Of a stretch of DNA of 64,000 nt, positions 47,056 to 58,849 are shown in pieces. Below the pieces are notes generated by a model that was not told the origin of the DNA, did not search any database, and saw only the letters and a list, made by a program, of their open reading frames with translations. Both the position numbers and the translations under genes were made by a program. Positions within the stretch are counted from its first letter, which is position 1. The number at the start of each line of letters is the position of its first letter. This stretch comes from Heligmosomoides polygyrus polygyrus. Lineage: Eukaryota > Nematoda > Chromadorea > Rhabditida > Heligmosomidae. The DNA is taken from contig OX377204.1 of the NCBI GenBank assembly GCA_947396885.1, positions 95,738,728-95,802,727 on the forward strand, written 5' to 3'.

Positions 47056-48219
47056 CGGTTTAATTTTTTTTATTCTTTTGTTCAATACGGAATGCCACGT
47101 GAAACGTATATCGAAAGATAACCACTGTCATGTGGGAACGCCCACTGATATTTGGCGCTGTCGAATTACAGACGTTGGTCGGTGAATAAATCAAACCTCA
47201 TTTTAACCCAATTCTTTATTTGGAAGGCTTAGGATGTATCAAAGCCTCGAGTATTCTCCACACCGTTTTTCTCACATGCTGCATCCTTTATTCTTTTTTT
47301 CTATATTTTCTGTACGATGCATAAATCATACGCGATGTAAAGATACCAGTACAATGGCACGAAAAGGTAAACGCTTGTAAGGAAATCCGGAAATGCAAAG
47401 GTCTATCTCTAGCTATATGCTTGAACAGCCGCTAATGCGCTGATTTAGGATCTCAGCCTAATATGTGAATCTACATGATTTTTTAGCTGAGAAACTAAGA
47501 CGAACACTTCTATTCGCTATTTCTAACTGTAACAAATAGTAGGAAGGCGTGAGAAGACGCTTTGCTTGTATATAAGTAAGAAACAAATATGAAATAAAAG
47601 TAACTTATCGGTGAATTTCTTTTGAAAAGTTTCTATCTAGAAGAATAATATCTTTTGATTTCGAAGGATACTATCTTTTGATTTCGAAGGATACTATCTT
47701 TTGATTTCGAATGATACAAGTCAGTAGACTCCATGATAAGACGATTAGATGACATGTAAGCTCTAATTTCTTGTTAGCTATAGTGAAAGCTCTAAATAAT
47801 AAGAGGACGCAAGATGATGCTTTACTATATATCACTTTTTCAATTATTTTTTGGTGTTCAGAGAAATCAAGTTTGTCGTCTAGGGAAATTCTATATCTTT
47901 AATCTCCAACTTCTCTCTTCTTTAAAAAAAACTTGGCATTGTAAGTTGTTAGTCATTTGAGGTTTTTGTGCCAACACGAGGTTTTTAGGTGGATCTTTAT
48001 TTAGCAGGGCCTGACGTCTCGACTTCCCGTCGTCTTCAGAGGCCTGAACGTGGTGAATTAGTTTTATCTGCGCTCTACTCCATCATGCACCTTAACTACC
48101 CTAGCATTCCGGACCTACTCTACAAATACAAAAGAAGGGACCAAGTGATAGAAACAAGCTTACCAATTGGATGCTAGAGCTAATGTTCGCTCACGTCAGT
48201 TTGTCAGTAGGGACGAATG

Positions 48220-48690
48220 GGGCATACTGCACATCACTGTTGCCGACCCTGTCGTCCTTGTACAGTTCACAATGAAACACGAACAGCAGATAGTCACTCG
48301 TAACAGACAGACACTCTTTTCGGTTGTTCAGTCTGGGTTTCTTGCGAAAATCCAGAATGTCTCTAACGCTTTCTTCGCCGAAATATCTCCTACACTGGCC
48401 ATAGTGGTACGTTTCACCTTAAAGTCGCTTTATGCGCATCAATCCTATGCCTTGTAAGCAGACTGGTTAGCGATCCACGTCGTTTATTAAATAGATGTTT
48501 CCTCACGCGCACTGTCAGAGCCCAACCCGTTTGTCCTACTATTTGGCTTTACATGCCAAGCATTCGATCTCGTAAATTGCTTCAGCCTTTGAGCAATCGC
48601 CTAAGCAACCACTTGGACGAATAACGCAGTTTTCCAAAACACACTGCCGATTGCAGGCCTATTTCGAACTAACTGCCCTGGTGTTATCGT
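48220..48690 (-). mobile_element. Penelope-like GIY-YIG endonuclease fragment (unit B copy)
   Basis: Counterpart of 21560-22030, with the same CVLENCVIRPSG and IYEIECLAC-type frame on the minus strand, carrying the same class of stops. Confidence 0.7.
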
Positions 48691-48999
48691 TAGGAATGCC
48701 CACTAATGTTCACTCATTATACCATCGCGTTTCTGAGAAAGACTTTAGGTCGCAATGAATCAACAAAAGGTATCTCAGAGATCTTAGACTGAATAAAACT
48801 TGTTGCCCGGTTTTTTTTATCCTAGTAAAAAAAATATATATATGCTTTCCCAGCTGGATTTGCAATCTACGTCGCCGTACACTTATGAAAAAAGTTATAT
48901 AATTCGTTGTGTTGGCAGACCTACCGATCGGATTTCTTGGTTCGTCAACAACTGTGTGAGCCAATAGTTGACCCAGGGCCCCTCTCATTTGACCCCTAG

Positions 49000-49500
49000 G
49001 TAGGTTTTATTATTCGCAAGTAAGAGGATTGTCTATGGGTCAACGACTAGCGCCGGTCCTTGCTGTCTGCTTTATGAGTAGGATTGAATAACCGGTGCTT
49101 GACCGCTCACCGCTAATGTATTGCAGATACATAGATGACTGTTGCGTCTAACATCAACACAGTCTGAAATGGATGAGTGTTTCAGACTACTGAACGAGCA
49201 ATCTTAGTACATTGGGCTGACTCGAGAAACTCCAAATAATGATTGGCTCCCGTATCTAAACACGCAAGTGAAATTGTCCTGTGAAGGAGTAGTGAAATAA
49301 TAACGGAAACCAAGCTCTAAGATCGTTCTGGTTCACGCAAGGTCAACACACCTCACTGCTTTGAAACGTGCTGTTGTAAGCAACATGTTCCGAATGTTAG
49401 TTGGTTGAGTCTTTGCGTTTGGCTTTAGATATGGCCGTTTCAAACAGCTATAGGGTTTAAAGTCGTCATAGGAGATCTCACGCTAACCCTCCTAATAGAT
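49000..49500 (+). mobile_element. Penelope-like reverse-transcriptase fragment (unit B copy)
   Basis: Counterpart of 22310-22870: VRGLSMGQRLAPVLAVCFMS, then RYIDDC, with an additional frameshift just after the active-site motif. It faces opposite to the neighbouring GIY-YIG fragment, as in unit A. Confidence 0.75.
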
Positions 49501-49593
49501 CTCGTGCAGGCAGAACACATTTCGTCCTACCATTCAGCTCCAAGAGTCACTGCTGAAATTCAAAGGACTACTGTAAGTGCACAAATGATTAAT

Positions 49594-49648
49594 GCGCATA
49601 AACGCACGGGGTGCTGATTTACACGCCGCACCCCGTGCGTTTATGCGC
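49594..49648. repeat. Perfect 21-bp-arm palindrome, unit B
   Basis: GCGCATAAACGCACGGGGTGC (shown as 49594-49614) is exactly mirrored at 49628-49648 around a 13-base loop. The unit A equivalent near 22905-22945 keeps only part of one arm (GCACGGGGTGC) and a short piece of the other. This is either an insertion in B or a hairpin deletion in A. Confidence 0.7.
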
Positions 49649-49837
49649 AACTAGGTAACGATACACAGTAAATTTGTTAGGAATATCATACAATGCACAC
49701 GACACACATTCTCTAAGGGGAAAGAGATTGCCAAGAAACGAGCGCGAACCCCAGAAAGTGCAGAATGGGTGGCAGTCCCACGGTGCTCCCTCAAGCCAGC
49801 CCGTTAACCTGTGAGTGCCTGTCTTTGACAGCTATAC

Positions 49838-50340
49838 AATACAATATTTTTATTATACAATATTTATTGAGCCAAAATTATTACAAAATCTGCTTATCAC
49901 AAAAGAACAGCGAAAATTGGCTCTCAAAAGACCAGCAAAAGTGGATGAAAATTACTGTTTTAAAAGTGATGCGAAAAGAGTTGGTCAGAAAAAAAATGCA
50001 AGGAAAGTTGCTTTTTTAGAGATCTGTGAAAAATGGCTTCTTCGAAGAATTACGTGATAAGAAAATTGCTTTTATTCATGCAGTGTTCATTCAGCAGTTT
50101 TTTTTTTGTTTACAATACAATATTTATTGAGCCAAAAGTATTGCAAAATCTGCTTATCACAAAAGAATACAGCAAAAATTGTTCTCAAAGGAGCAGCAAA
50201 AGTGGAGGTAAATTATTGTTTCAAAAGTGATACGAAAACAGTTGATCACAAAAAATTGCAAGGAAAGGAGCTTTTTTAGAGATCTGCGAAAAAATAGTTT
50301 CCTCGATGAATTGCGTGATGCGAACATTGCCTGAAATAAT
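49838..50340. repeat. Insertion in unit B made of a 261-bp tandem repeat
   Basis: TACAATATTTATTGAGCC begins copies at 49855 and 50116. The copies share ATCTGCTTATCACAAAAGAA, TTTTTTAGAGATCTG and GAATT.CGTGAT. Unit A continues directly from the left flank to sequence matching about 50490, so the whole block is extra in unit B. The frames read Lys-rich peptides but show no known domain. Confidence 0.65.
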
Positions 50341-50616
50341 AGCGTAGTTTTTTAGTGAGCCAAAAGATATTAGAATCAAAAAACACCTCTTTGTTTTAAA
50401 AAGCCTTCAAGTTGTCGACTGAAGCTAGCAGGAGATGACGACATAAGTAACGACGCTGGGAGCTGGTTCCATGTGCCCATTCTCGGTCGTCGCTTCGTCC
50501 ATGTCGACTTTCGTCGGGATATCAGCACCTGAAAGAAAAAGCCGGAAACCAAAGCCTGGGGAATTAAAGGAAGAAAGAAGAGAATGTCTTTTACTTATGG
50601 GGGCTACAGTACCAAT

Positions 50617-50676
50617 CCTATCTTTTGTCCATTCGCCGCAAAAGACGCGGTTTGCGCCGAGTGGGCAAAAGATAGG
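50617..50676. repeat. Hairpin conserved with unit A
   Basis: CCTATCTTTTGTCCATTCG pairs with the region ending GTGGGCAAAAGATAGG. It matches 23422-23482. Confidence 0.5.
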
Positions 50677-52938
50677 GCTGGTGTTGTACATACAAAAGAA
50701 TTCACCGACTGCTGATTTCCTTCAATCCCTTACTTGAGTGTTGTTTAACCTTACTCTTAAAATGAGTCACTATTTAATGTGCGGGCAGAATGATAGTAAG
50801 CACAAAAGTGCATCGGCCTCTTAAAGCCGTTTTTGTTTGTTTATTGGACCGTTGTAAACTCTCCTCATTCGACTCAAGGTGCAAACAAATTTTATTTCTT
50901 TGTTTTGCCTCCACTAGATGCAGCATGTTTTCTAATCCCATACAACATTCATTTTAGCTAGAAATTCTTTTTCTTGAAAACCAAGGTTAAGAGGTTATAA
51001 GCATCACCGCTGGCGAAAAGCTGCCGTCTAAAAAAGGATTCGAAATTGTTTAGGTGTGAATGCATCTAGGAATGCTAAGGTTGAAGACAATAGTCTCAAA
51101 AATTTAAATAACGCAACGAACCTTACTTTTATTGCAACAACACTATGGTGGACATACCACTTAGATCTCAAAACAAATAACTGAACTCTGTACTCTAAAA
51201 CCAGATAAATAACCTGCAAATGCGACAAATCTAAAAAACCTGACATGATTGAACTTTCTTCAGTGATTACGTCTTTCTTGGGTCGACAGAAGTTCGGCGT
51301 AAACTATAAGGTTGCAATTCGTTTATCATCCGTTTATCGGTTTATTTTTTGGGGACCTTACAGTTGCCGCTCCCATGACATTGCCTGATGCACTTTACTA
51401 TTGTCTTTACTATTCTGTTGTTATCATCGTAAAGTACACTTTCCGGGTGTGATGAAATCGTGTTCCGCGAAAACATCCCTCTGACGCGATCGAATAACAT
51501 GCGAGCACAGTACATCAAATTTAGTGAAGAATAACACACTGATGCAGAAAAAATGATGCATTGTTGTTTATTCTGAGTTCTGCCAAAACAAATGCATTAT
51601 ATGGTTACAAGCAAAGCCGATTTAGTAGAAAACCGTGAGTGCCATTCTGATGTCTTATTTCGAAATTTCATTGCAGCATTTGGTCGCTCAATTTTCTATC
51701 TGAATTGTTTCATTTAGGTCTTGAAGAACATCTTTTTCTCGCAACCTTGTATAATTAAGAACAGCTCGAAAACTGACTGTCTAGATGTAGTCGCCTCCAC
51801 CTTGCGAATCTATTCCAAGACTCTTGAAAGAGACAGCTTTGCTGAAACCTCATCCAATAAAACTTGGATAATTTTACATGGCGGAAGCGACTTCGAGAAC
51901 AACCGACAAAGCCAAGATTTAATTAACTTACACCCGGAAATGTTTACTCTTTTATACTAACTCGCTAAAGCTCTCAAAGGGGTAAACGCTTAAGGTTAAT
52001 AAATATATTTTGAATGTGTCTCACAGAAGAATATTCAGCTGCCATATGCGGTGACTGCAAAAGTTCAGTCAATTTAATTGGGCGAGATTTGCGCGACACA
52101 GGTCGACTCGTCGGAATGGGGTTTCGGGGTATGACAGACTGGCTCTTGGCATGCTTCTGGAAAGGGCGAAAGTGGTCACTTCTCAGGTGGCCTTCAGTAA
52201 GTAACAAACAAACATACAATTACGCTAAGCACGAAACCGGACCCAGTCACAACATTTATGGGCACGGCATGGAGAGTCTCATTACTTTTGCCCCCCCCCC
52301 GTCCTAATAGTCCGTTGGCAGCCAGATCGCTTCAGCCACCAGACGGCCCTCTGAAAATTCATTCATCCCCGCTGCTGACGCTGTGTGGTGAGGCATAGGA
52401 GGACGGAACCAGCATTTCCTTACAAATGGTCCGGAGTTGGTACGGGACAGCGGCAATGTCAGAGTTGGTGAACCCGACATTCCGTAGTAAAACAGGACCG
52501 ATGCCTACTCGTTAGGCCGGGAGTTTGGAGGCACCGCACCGCGAACTCGTCCGTTCACCACTGCGACAGTGATGGGACCAACCAACCACTGTGGTGGGAG
52601 CTGCGTCGCGGACGAGCTGTCTCGATGCCGCATGCCGCGACGTGCCGCGAGGAGAGCCGCAGTCCTCGGCGGTATCCAGCGGAAGTGTAGTCCGCGCTTA
52701 ACACCGTCTCGGCGCGGAGAACGGCTACGACCTGACTTTTTTCGATTTGATGATGTTTTTATGGCGATCCGTCTGTTTGCTGGTTACTCTGTATCTTTCT
52801 GTGTATGTATCGGGTCTTCGAATATTTACCTTTGTAGGTTTTACCATGTTTTTACTTATGGCCTGATGTTTGATAATTTTTTGTACTTGTTTTTTTTGGG
52901 CGCAAATAGGCTCGGAGAGATCACCTTGAAGGAGAACC

Positions 52939-54616
52939 AGGTCAGTGAGTGATGAGGGCACTGTACTTTTCCAATCCCTCACTAAATCGCTACCTATCCT
53001 TCCAACCACAAATGACCAAAATGGTTGATCAATATAGCTATACTGCGTTCACACACAAACGTTTCGTTTAGAACTATGCACTAAAGAGCCGCTCGTTGTT
53101 GTTATCTGTGAGCCACGTGCTGGTACGCCAGATGTGATGTTGAGCTGAATGAGAGGCAGTTTTTTCCTCTAATTTCATAAATGGCTGTACATTTTATGGA
53201 ACATAGCTCTATATCACACTTCACTAAAAAAACTGCACTATCAATCAGCTATTGTTCTTCGGGATGGCCTAGCGTCATTGTTCAGGCACTGCCTCGGAAC
53301 GAAGCTGGATAGAAACAACATCTATTGAACGTTAACAAATTACAATTCGAATGTTAATGTATCTAGAAGATCCTCTGTTGTTTCTTATCTTTAATCATCC
53401 ACCTAAACCGCCGACTAGTATCGAGGTACTGACATATGTACATATAAATACCTTTGGTCTGGGGATCGGTAACAAGGAGAATCGAATGTTGGTGATAGAT
53501 TCAAGCCAGCCTACGAAGATCGTGTGACAGTTCATTTGATTGTTGATATTTCAGATTTTTCACTAAATGGTCCGGCTTCCGCAAAGCACGATTACCAGAG
53601 AAAATGCCCGGACCGCGCCACGTCTGTTTCGGTGCCGGAAAATGCCCGAAACAGAGGGGAAAATGCCCGCAACCAACGAGCAGTTGTCGATAGCGCGATC
53701 AAACTCGCTCAGCAAAACACGGTAGTCACAAGAACAGGGATACGGCATTCTCTCAATCCGTCATGGATTGGGCGGGCGTGGCGACTGGAGCCGTGAGAAT
53801 ATCTCATCCGCATGCTCAAAAAGAGCGATGAGCAAGGCAACCATTTTCTCTCACCTGAAGTTCATGAAATGTACTAACGCATACTCGTCAAGAGATACTT
53901 CATAACAGATCCTCTTCTCTGCCTCCACTCCCAGCCCAGGAGCTCCGCTAAACCTTCTATGAAACACAAGATAGTTAGCAAAGCGCGCGATGCACCTACG
54001 CCTACAACAAGCTCTGATCATATACAATTAGTACAAGCCACTGGTAAACCAGATTTCTGTGAAAGAGTAAAAGCTGAAACTGCTTTTCGTTAAAGATATC
54101 ATTACTGCGTTCTTAGCGCATTTCGATGATGCTAAAACAAAAGCTATTGACCATTGGTATGGGGTCACAGCATGACAATTTCCTTCTTTGGAACGGAACC
54201 TATTCGAAGAGGCTGAACCCTACAGTCTTAGGCGACGTTAGGTGCATATTTCGACACCACTTTGATTTGAAAGTGTTTCTTCCTCCGGAACACCGCTGGT
54301 ACTGTAAATGCTTTCTGTGTTTTTATTGATGTTTTTCCTAGTAGGGAATTTCTCTTTTGAGTTAGATTGAGAACCTTGCTTTGTTTTTCTCTTCTTCTTC
54401 AGGTATTCCCACATAACCGAAGGTCGGGTTTAGGAAAGGATGTTGGAGAAGCATCCTTATCTACCCATACCAATTCCCGCTTTCTGTTTTTGCAAAGGTC
54501 CATTCTTCATCTATCAAATCTCGACAGCAATACAGGTCAAAATAGGTACAGACTGAACAATACAGTACAACGCGTTACGATGACAATGAGACCATGACAA
54601 CCGATAAACGGAACGA
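52939..54616. other. Non-coding stretch right of the duplication, nothing recognised
   Basis: No conserved gene was recognised. Positions 53605-53670 repeat GAAAATGCCCG three times. The frame at 53524-53796 spans this and has no domain. Confidence 0.45.
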
Positions 54617-54949
54617 TTACTTGCTTGATGTGTTCTTGGTGACGGCCTTGGTGCCCTCGGATACGGTGTGCTTGGCGAGTTCACCGGGCAGAATCAGACG
54701 CACATCCGTCTGAATCTCGCAGGACGAGATCGTCGAGCGCTTGTTGTACTGCGCCTACGTCGTTGACGAAGGAGCGGACATCGCTTTGGACGACACGCCC
54801 GTGTCCGGATGGATCTGCTTGAGGACGCGGTAAATGTAGACGGAATAGCTCTCCTTCCGGTGGTGCTTCTTCTTCTTGTCGCTGCTGCGGCTGGCCTTCT
54901 GACTCTTGGCGGCCTTCTTCGCACCCTTGGTGGACGGTTTCGGCGGCAT
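54617..54949 (-). pseudogene. Histone H2B copy, internally deleted and frameshifted
   Basis: Starting from ATG at 54949, the N-terminal tail ([15 protein letters not shown]), the histone-fold start [14 protein letters not shown] and [12 protein letters not shown] are perfectly recognisable. A short deletion then shifts the frame (SFVNDV is read one frame over), and the following helix (FERIAAEASRLAH type) is missing. YNKRSTISS and [19 protein letters not shown] to KNTSSK with stop TAA at 54617 complete the gene. The total of 333 bp is about 39 bp shorter than a normal H2B. It is intronless, as replication-dependent histones are. No histone 3' stem-loop is evident after the stop. It is either a decayed copy or an assembly error in a real gene. 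Confidence 0.85.
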
Positions 54950-55550
54950 TACGAAGGACGACAGACGACTGGCGACTGGCGCAGATCTACCGCTATAATA
55001 CGGCCTAAAAAAGGCTCATTTTAAAGCAAACCAGCAGGTTGGAGCAGGTGTCGAAACGTGCCATGATGGCTTGATAGTCTCGTCGGTTCATGATTTTACG
55101 GAGCCCTGGAGAAGGTCGACTAGAAGAATTAGAACGACATTCACACATGTTTTTTGAAAGAGCAGGAAAAAAACTAGCGAAAGGTATGTGTGGCTTTCCC
55201 TGAGCCGGAATGATTTACGGTTAAATAAAAAACTTCTTTATTTATACATACCCCGAAACGGAGATAAATTTTGCGACAGTCGACAGTTAAACAAGAATCA
55301 CTTTTGCTACATCCTGGATAAGAAATTCTGTGCAAGACGCGCTTACCAGTTACAAGTTGTTATGATGCGTAGTTGTTTCCCCAGGGCCAGTGCCCAGTAT
55401 TTAGATTAATGAGGTGCCACCATGCGCCCGCGTTGGAATGACATTGTCAGTTGCGCTGGATAACCCTGCTGTGGAACTGCTGCGAGACAACTTGTGTGTT
55501 GTGGACGTGGTTGTACATGATTGGATCGAGATGCGATGTCGCTGAGGGGA
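54950..55550. other. H2B upstream flank and unassigned sequence
   Basis: TATTATAGCGG on the minus strand, about 45 bases before the H2B ATG, could be its TATA element. Nothing else was recognised. Confidence 0.35.
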
Positions 55551-55800
55551 GCGCGATGATTTCGCTAACAGCTTTTGCCGCTTTATGAATACGGCTGCAG
55601 ATTCATTTCATTTCCGTACTATTGATGGAATTCTCATCGGCTTTTGGTGAAGCACCGAAATCTCGCATGCATACTACTTCGGTATTGGGACGAGCGATCG
55701 AACCAGCTGGTCACCAGCGAAAATCACGAAATTTTTGAATTTCTGCTATCAAAGTGGCATCATGATCATGAATTCACAAACACTTGAAACTGTGGAGAGC
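55551..55800. repeat. Dispersed repeat, copy 2 (first copy at 4.45 kb)
   Basis: It aligns with 4448-4720 in the same orientation, with substitutions and deletions. Confidence 0.65.
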
Positions 55801-55984
55801 CTTTTACAATGCTGACAATGCTTGACGAGGGCACCTGGAAAAGAAGCTATTATGTTGTCGTATTATAAATGTCGCCTGCTTTTGATTTGTCATTTCTTTG
55901 CTATTGTTATTCCTTGGATCATGTAACACTACTTGTTTAACAAGCGTTTCCGACGGCTTCTTTCGCCAAAGTTTCGTTCCGATT

Positions 55985-56961
55985 CATTGACTATTCTGAA
56001 GAATTTTTTAGATTAACGATGATCGAGAGTACCGAGTGCAGGTTTGCTTGCTGGACGACTTCAAGCAAGGAAGGACTGCTGCAGAATCCCAACGCATCTT
56101 GTCTGAAGCACTTGGTAACGAAGTTCCATCATTACATCAACGCCAGCGATGGTGTCAACGTATCCGAGACAATGATGAGAGCTGGATAGCCAGGAATTAA
56201 AGGAAGCTGCCGAGACGGATCCAACACAAACTACACGTGAGCTCGCCGACAGTGTTCTGTTGTCACCATTCTACCATTGCCGATCGTTTGCATGCAATTG
56301 GAAAGTCAAATCGGTGTGGAAAATGGGTACTAACACAAATACGAGTCTCCATCGCTGGAATTCTCATCCGCAAAACCAAGAACAGCGGTTTCTATGACTC
56401 CATCGCGACGTCGGATGAGAAGTGTATCCACTACGACAATACCACACGAAAGCGGCAATGGTTGAGCCCCGGTGAGGTTCCGAAGACAACGGCGAAGCCT
56501 GACATTCACGGAAAAAAGGCATGCTCTGTGCTTGGTGAAAAGTAGATGTCTGGTGCATTTTGAGGTGCTGGATCGAGGTCAAGCCGTTTCTTTATAAAGA
56601 ACAACACGTGGACCAAGGACTGCGTCAACAAGGAGTGAACATGGCAATTGTGAAATTCCTCCATGACAACGCTCGACCGCATGCCGCAAATATCACAATG
56701 CAAAAAATTGAGGAGTTGGGCTGGGAACTTCTGACTCACCCGCCTTATAGCCTAGATATTGCGCCATCAGAATACCATCTTTTCCGTTCGATGCTGTACG
56801 CCTTGGAGGAGAAAAAATTCAAGAACCGTAACGAACTCGAAATTTGGGTGCCCAATTTCTTCGAGTCGCAGCCAACGGAGTTCTTCAAGAAAGGCATCCA
56901 TTCTTTGCGAGGACATTGGCGACATGTCGCTGATAATAATGAAGATTATCTCTTGTATTAA
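55985..56961 (+). pseudogene. Mariner transposase, frameshifted, D34E-type active-site block
   Basis: Fragments read in order as a mariner transposase. LLDDFKQGRTAAESQRILSE and RQRWCQRIRDNDES form the N-terminal helix-turn-helix region (56035-56190). RLHAIGKSNRCGKWV and TSDEKCIHYDN (first catalytic Asp, about 56410) follow, then QWLSPGE. A final open frame 56641-56961 has FLHDNARPHAA (second Asp) and PPYSLDIAPSEYHLF, where the third acidic residue is Glu instead of Asp with 34 residues between. It ends in a C-terminal FFESQPTEFFKKGI region. Cut-and-paste transposase, inactive because of frameshifts, stops and missing segments. No clear terminal inverted repeats were found. Confidence 0.85.
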
Positions 56962-58548
56962 GATATGGTCGTTCTTTTCTTGTAGCAAAATTTCTGTTTG
57001 AGCAAAAACGACATTTATAATCCTACAACGTAATAGTATGTATACGCAATAGCATAGAATCCATATACGGTTGAACATTAGAGCCAATCAACTACTTAGA
57101 TGCCGCCAACAGGCAGCCTTCCGCAGCGCTGTGCACCGCGGGAAGCTGTCCGCCGGCGAGACCGTCCCGCGGACGGGCACTATTCCAGACTGAATTATAG
57201 AAATCAACCAGGATTTCCTGCCACCGTAACAAGGCGTGCGATTCGGGAGCGCCCCGAAGTCTGGCGAGGATCCGCCGCGAGCCGCGCGACCCGGATCCTC
57301 GCCACCCAAAATCCTCACGATGTCCTCAGACCGTGTTTCTTCAATCACAACAGCATATGGAGAAAGAAGTTACTGGAAAAAAGATCTGAGCCGAATGCAA
57401 GGAGGAAAAGGGAGTGATCACTCATAGAAATTTATGGGGAAGATGCTCCCAAAATATCAGAAGGACGACATTCCATACCGTTCAGTCTGTTTCGCTTACA
57501 ACCGGATGGAGAAAATGTTTCCAATAAGTTTTGCTGAATCCAGTGCTGTTTATGTGGAAACTGTACGCACACTTCGTGCCTGCATGGCTTCAAGTGTTAC
57601 CCCATGATGAAATGCCGTCATCTTTATAAGCAATTGTGTGCCCTTATAAAGGTTTGTAAAATACTTATTCTCTATGTGTTAGAAGGAATGAGGTTATAGT
57701 GGCCACTCACCTAAACGCCCTATTAGAGCACATTAGATTCCATAACTCACATTAGTGTGGGAATCAGATCTCCAACAGAAAGGTGACCGAAGATTGGAAG
57801 GGAACTCAAAAGAAAGAAAAATAAGCTCATGTGTAAGCCGAATTAGCTAGAGGTATGGTAGGTATGAACCTTCTGGTCCGATCCAACACACAGATAGTGC
57901 AACTAGGTTTATCAAGAACAAAAGAACACGCAATAAAAATACACCGGATCACAACGTTGAGCAGCGACGAGTCGAATCGGCGAGGCGGTGATGACGCGTT
58001 CGACGGCAACCGGGGTCGGTAGTAGGCGTCCACGAAGAAGCCAGAAGTCCACAGAGAAGACCCGGCGGGATGGGTCTCACTAAGAGTTGATCTCAGAACT
58101 CCACTAAGATCGATCTGAGAGGACTGGACACGGATGCGGGGATCGAACGGACCCGACGAGAACGGCTCGCTCCCCTAGCTGCCCCTTTATACTAGCTTCT
58201 TTCGCGCGCCTTCGCGCCCATGACCATCTGACTTGCGTCACAGTGTCCTACGTTTTAGGGGACCCTTTGGGGTGGTTTCATCTCCGCCTTCCCACACGAC
58301 ACATGTGGACATGAGTTACGCAAGTAAGGGAGGTGGAGCTGTAGTGCCCAAAAATAATAACTCATCGTCCAAAAACCCGAACGCTGTTGTAATTTCGCTA
58401 CAAGTCTTACCTCAACTTCCATAAACGTGATCGTTTCAGCGGAATTCTAGAAAACCTAGTCAACACAAAGAGTAATATTATGTTGTTGCAGAAGTTCTCG
58501 TTATTTTCAAGACACCACATTTTTTTGGTTTTACAAAAAGAGCGAAAG
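56962..58548. other. Non-coding stretch; GC-rich blocks, possible unrecognised repeat
   Basis: Positions 57095-57320 are GC-rich with inverted motifs (CCGCGG, GGATCC..GGATCC) and resemble the style of the MITE at 383-603, though ends are not defined. 57840-58330 is GC-rich and could be a solo LTR, but no partner or clear TG...CA ends support that. A Cys-rich short frame at 57540-57650 has no recognised family. Confidence 0.4.
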
Positions 58549-58690
58549 TCAAGAAACGAAGTAACCGCCATCACGTTCTATCACTTTTCTCCACCTTTCA
58601 GGTAGACTCCCGATCCCGTCTGCAAAAAACTTTTCTGTCTTTGATTCGAAAAAGCCAGCCAGCCAGCCAGCGTAACCTTGTGGTTCTGCG
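58549..58690 (-). pseudogene. Mariner transposase C-terminal fragment
   Basis: The minus-strand frame ends FFESKTEKFFADGIGSLPER, then WRKVIERDGGYF and a stop, the conserved C-terminus of mariner transposases. Upstream sequence does not continue the transposase. A short CAGC tandem (58657-58676) lies at the break. Confidence 0.7.
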
Positions 58691-58849
58691 CTGATCATTC
58701 CTTTTATCTGGGATTCCTTTGCCATGGACGTCATCCGTGTGGTCAGGCTGGCAAGGCTCTCTGTATGCCTCGTGTGCCGACCGCCTCCATCTCTACGACG
58801 ACTTCTCACGGCATCAAGTCCATAAAAGAATCAGTATGATAGGATGAAC

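Larger units (their letters stand above)
34630..52938. repeat. Segmental duplication, unit B
   Basis: Direct copy of 6838-25725, same orientation. Private to unit B are the tRNA-like insertion 43554-43722, extra LINE pieces at 42.0-42.6 and 44.9-45.7 kb, a tandemly repeated insertion at about 49.84-50.34 kb and a palindrome at 49594-49648. Homology ends at 52938 after GGAGAACC, the same point as in unit A. Confidence 0.9.

Noticed and set aside
57540..57650. Short Cys-rich frame resembling a small secreted peptide exon
   Set aside because: It is preceded by an in-frame stop, has no splice acceptor of the usual form and matches no recognised family.
57840..58330. Possible solo LTR in GC-rich sequence
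   Set aside because: No second copy in the window, no convincing terminal TG...CA pair or target duplication, and no LTR-element coding sequence nearby.
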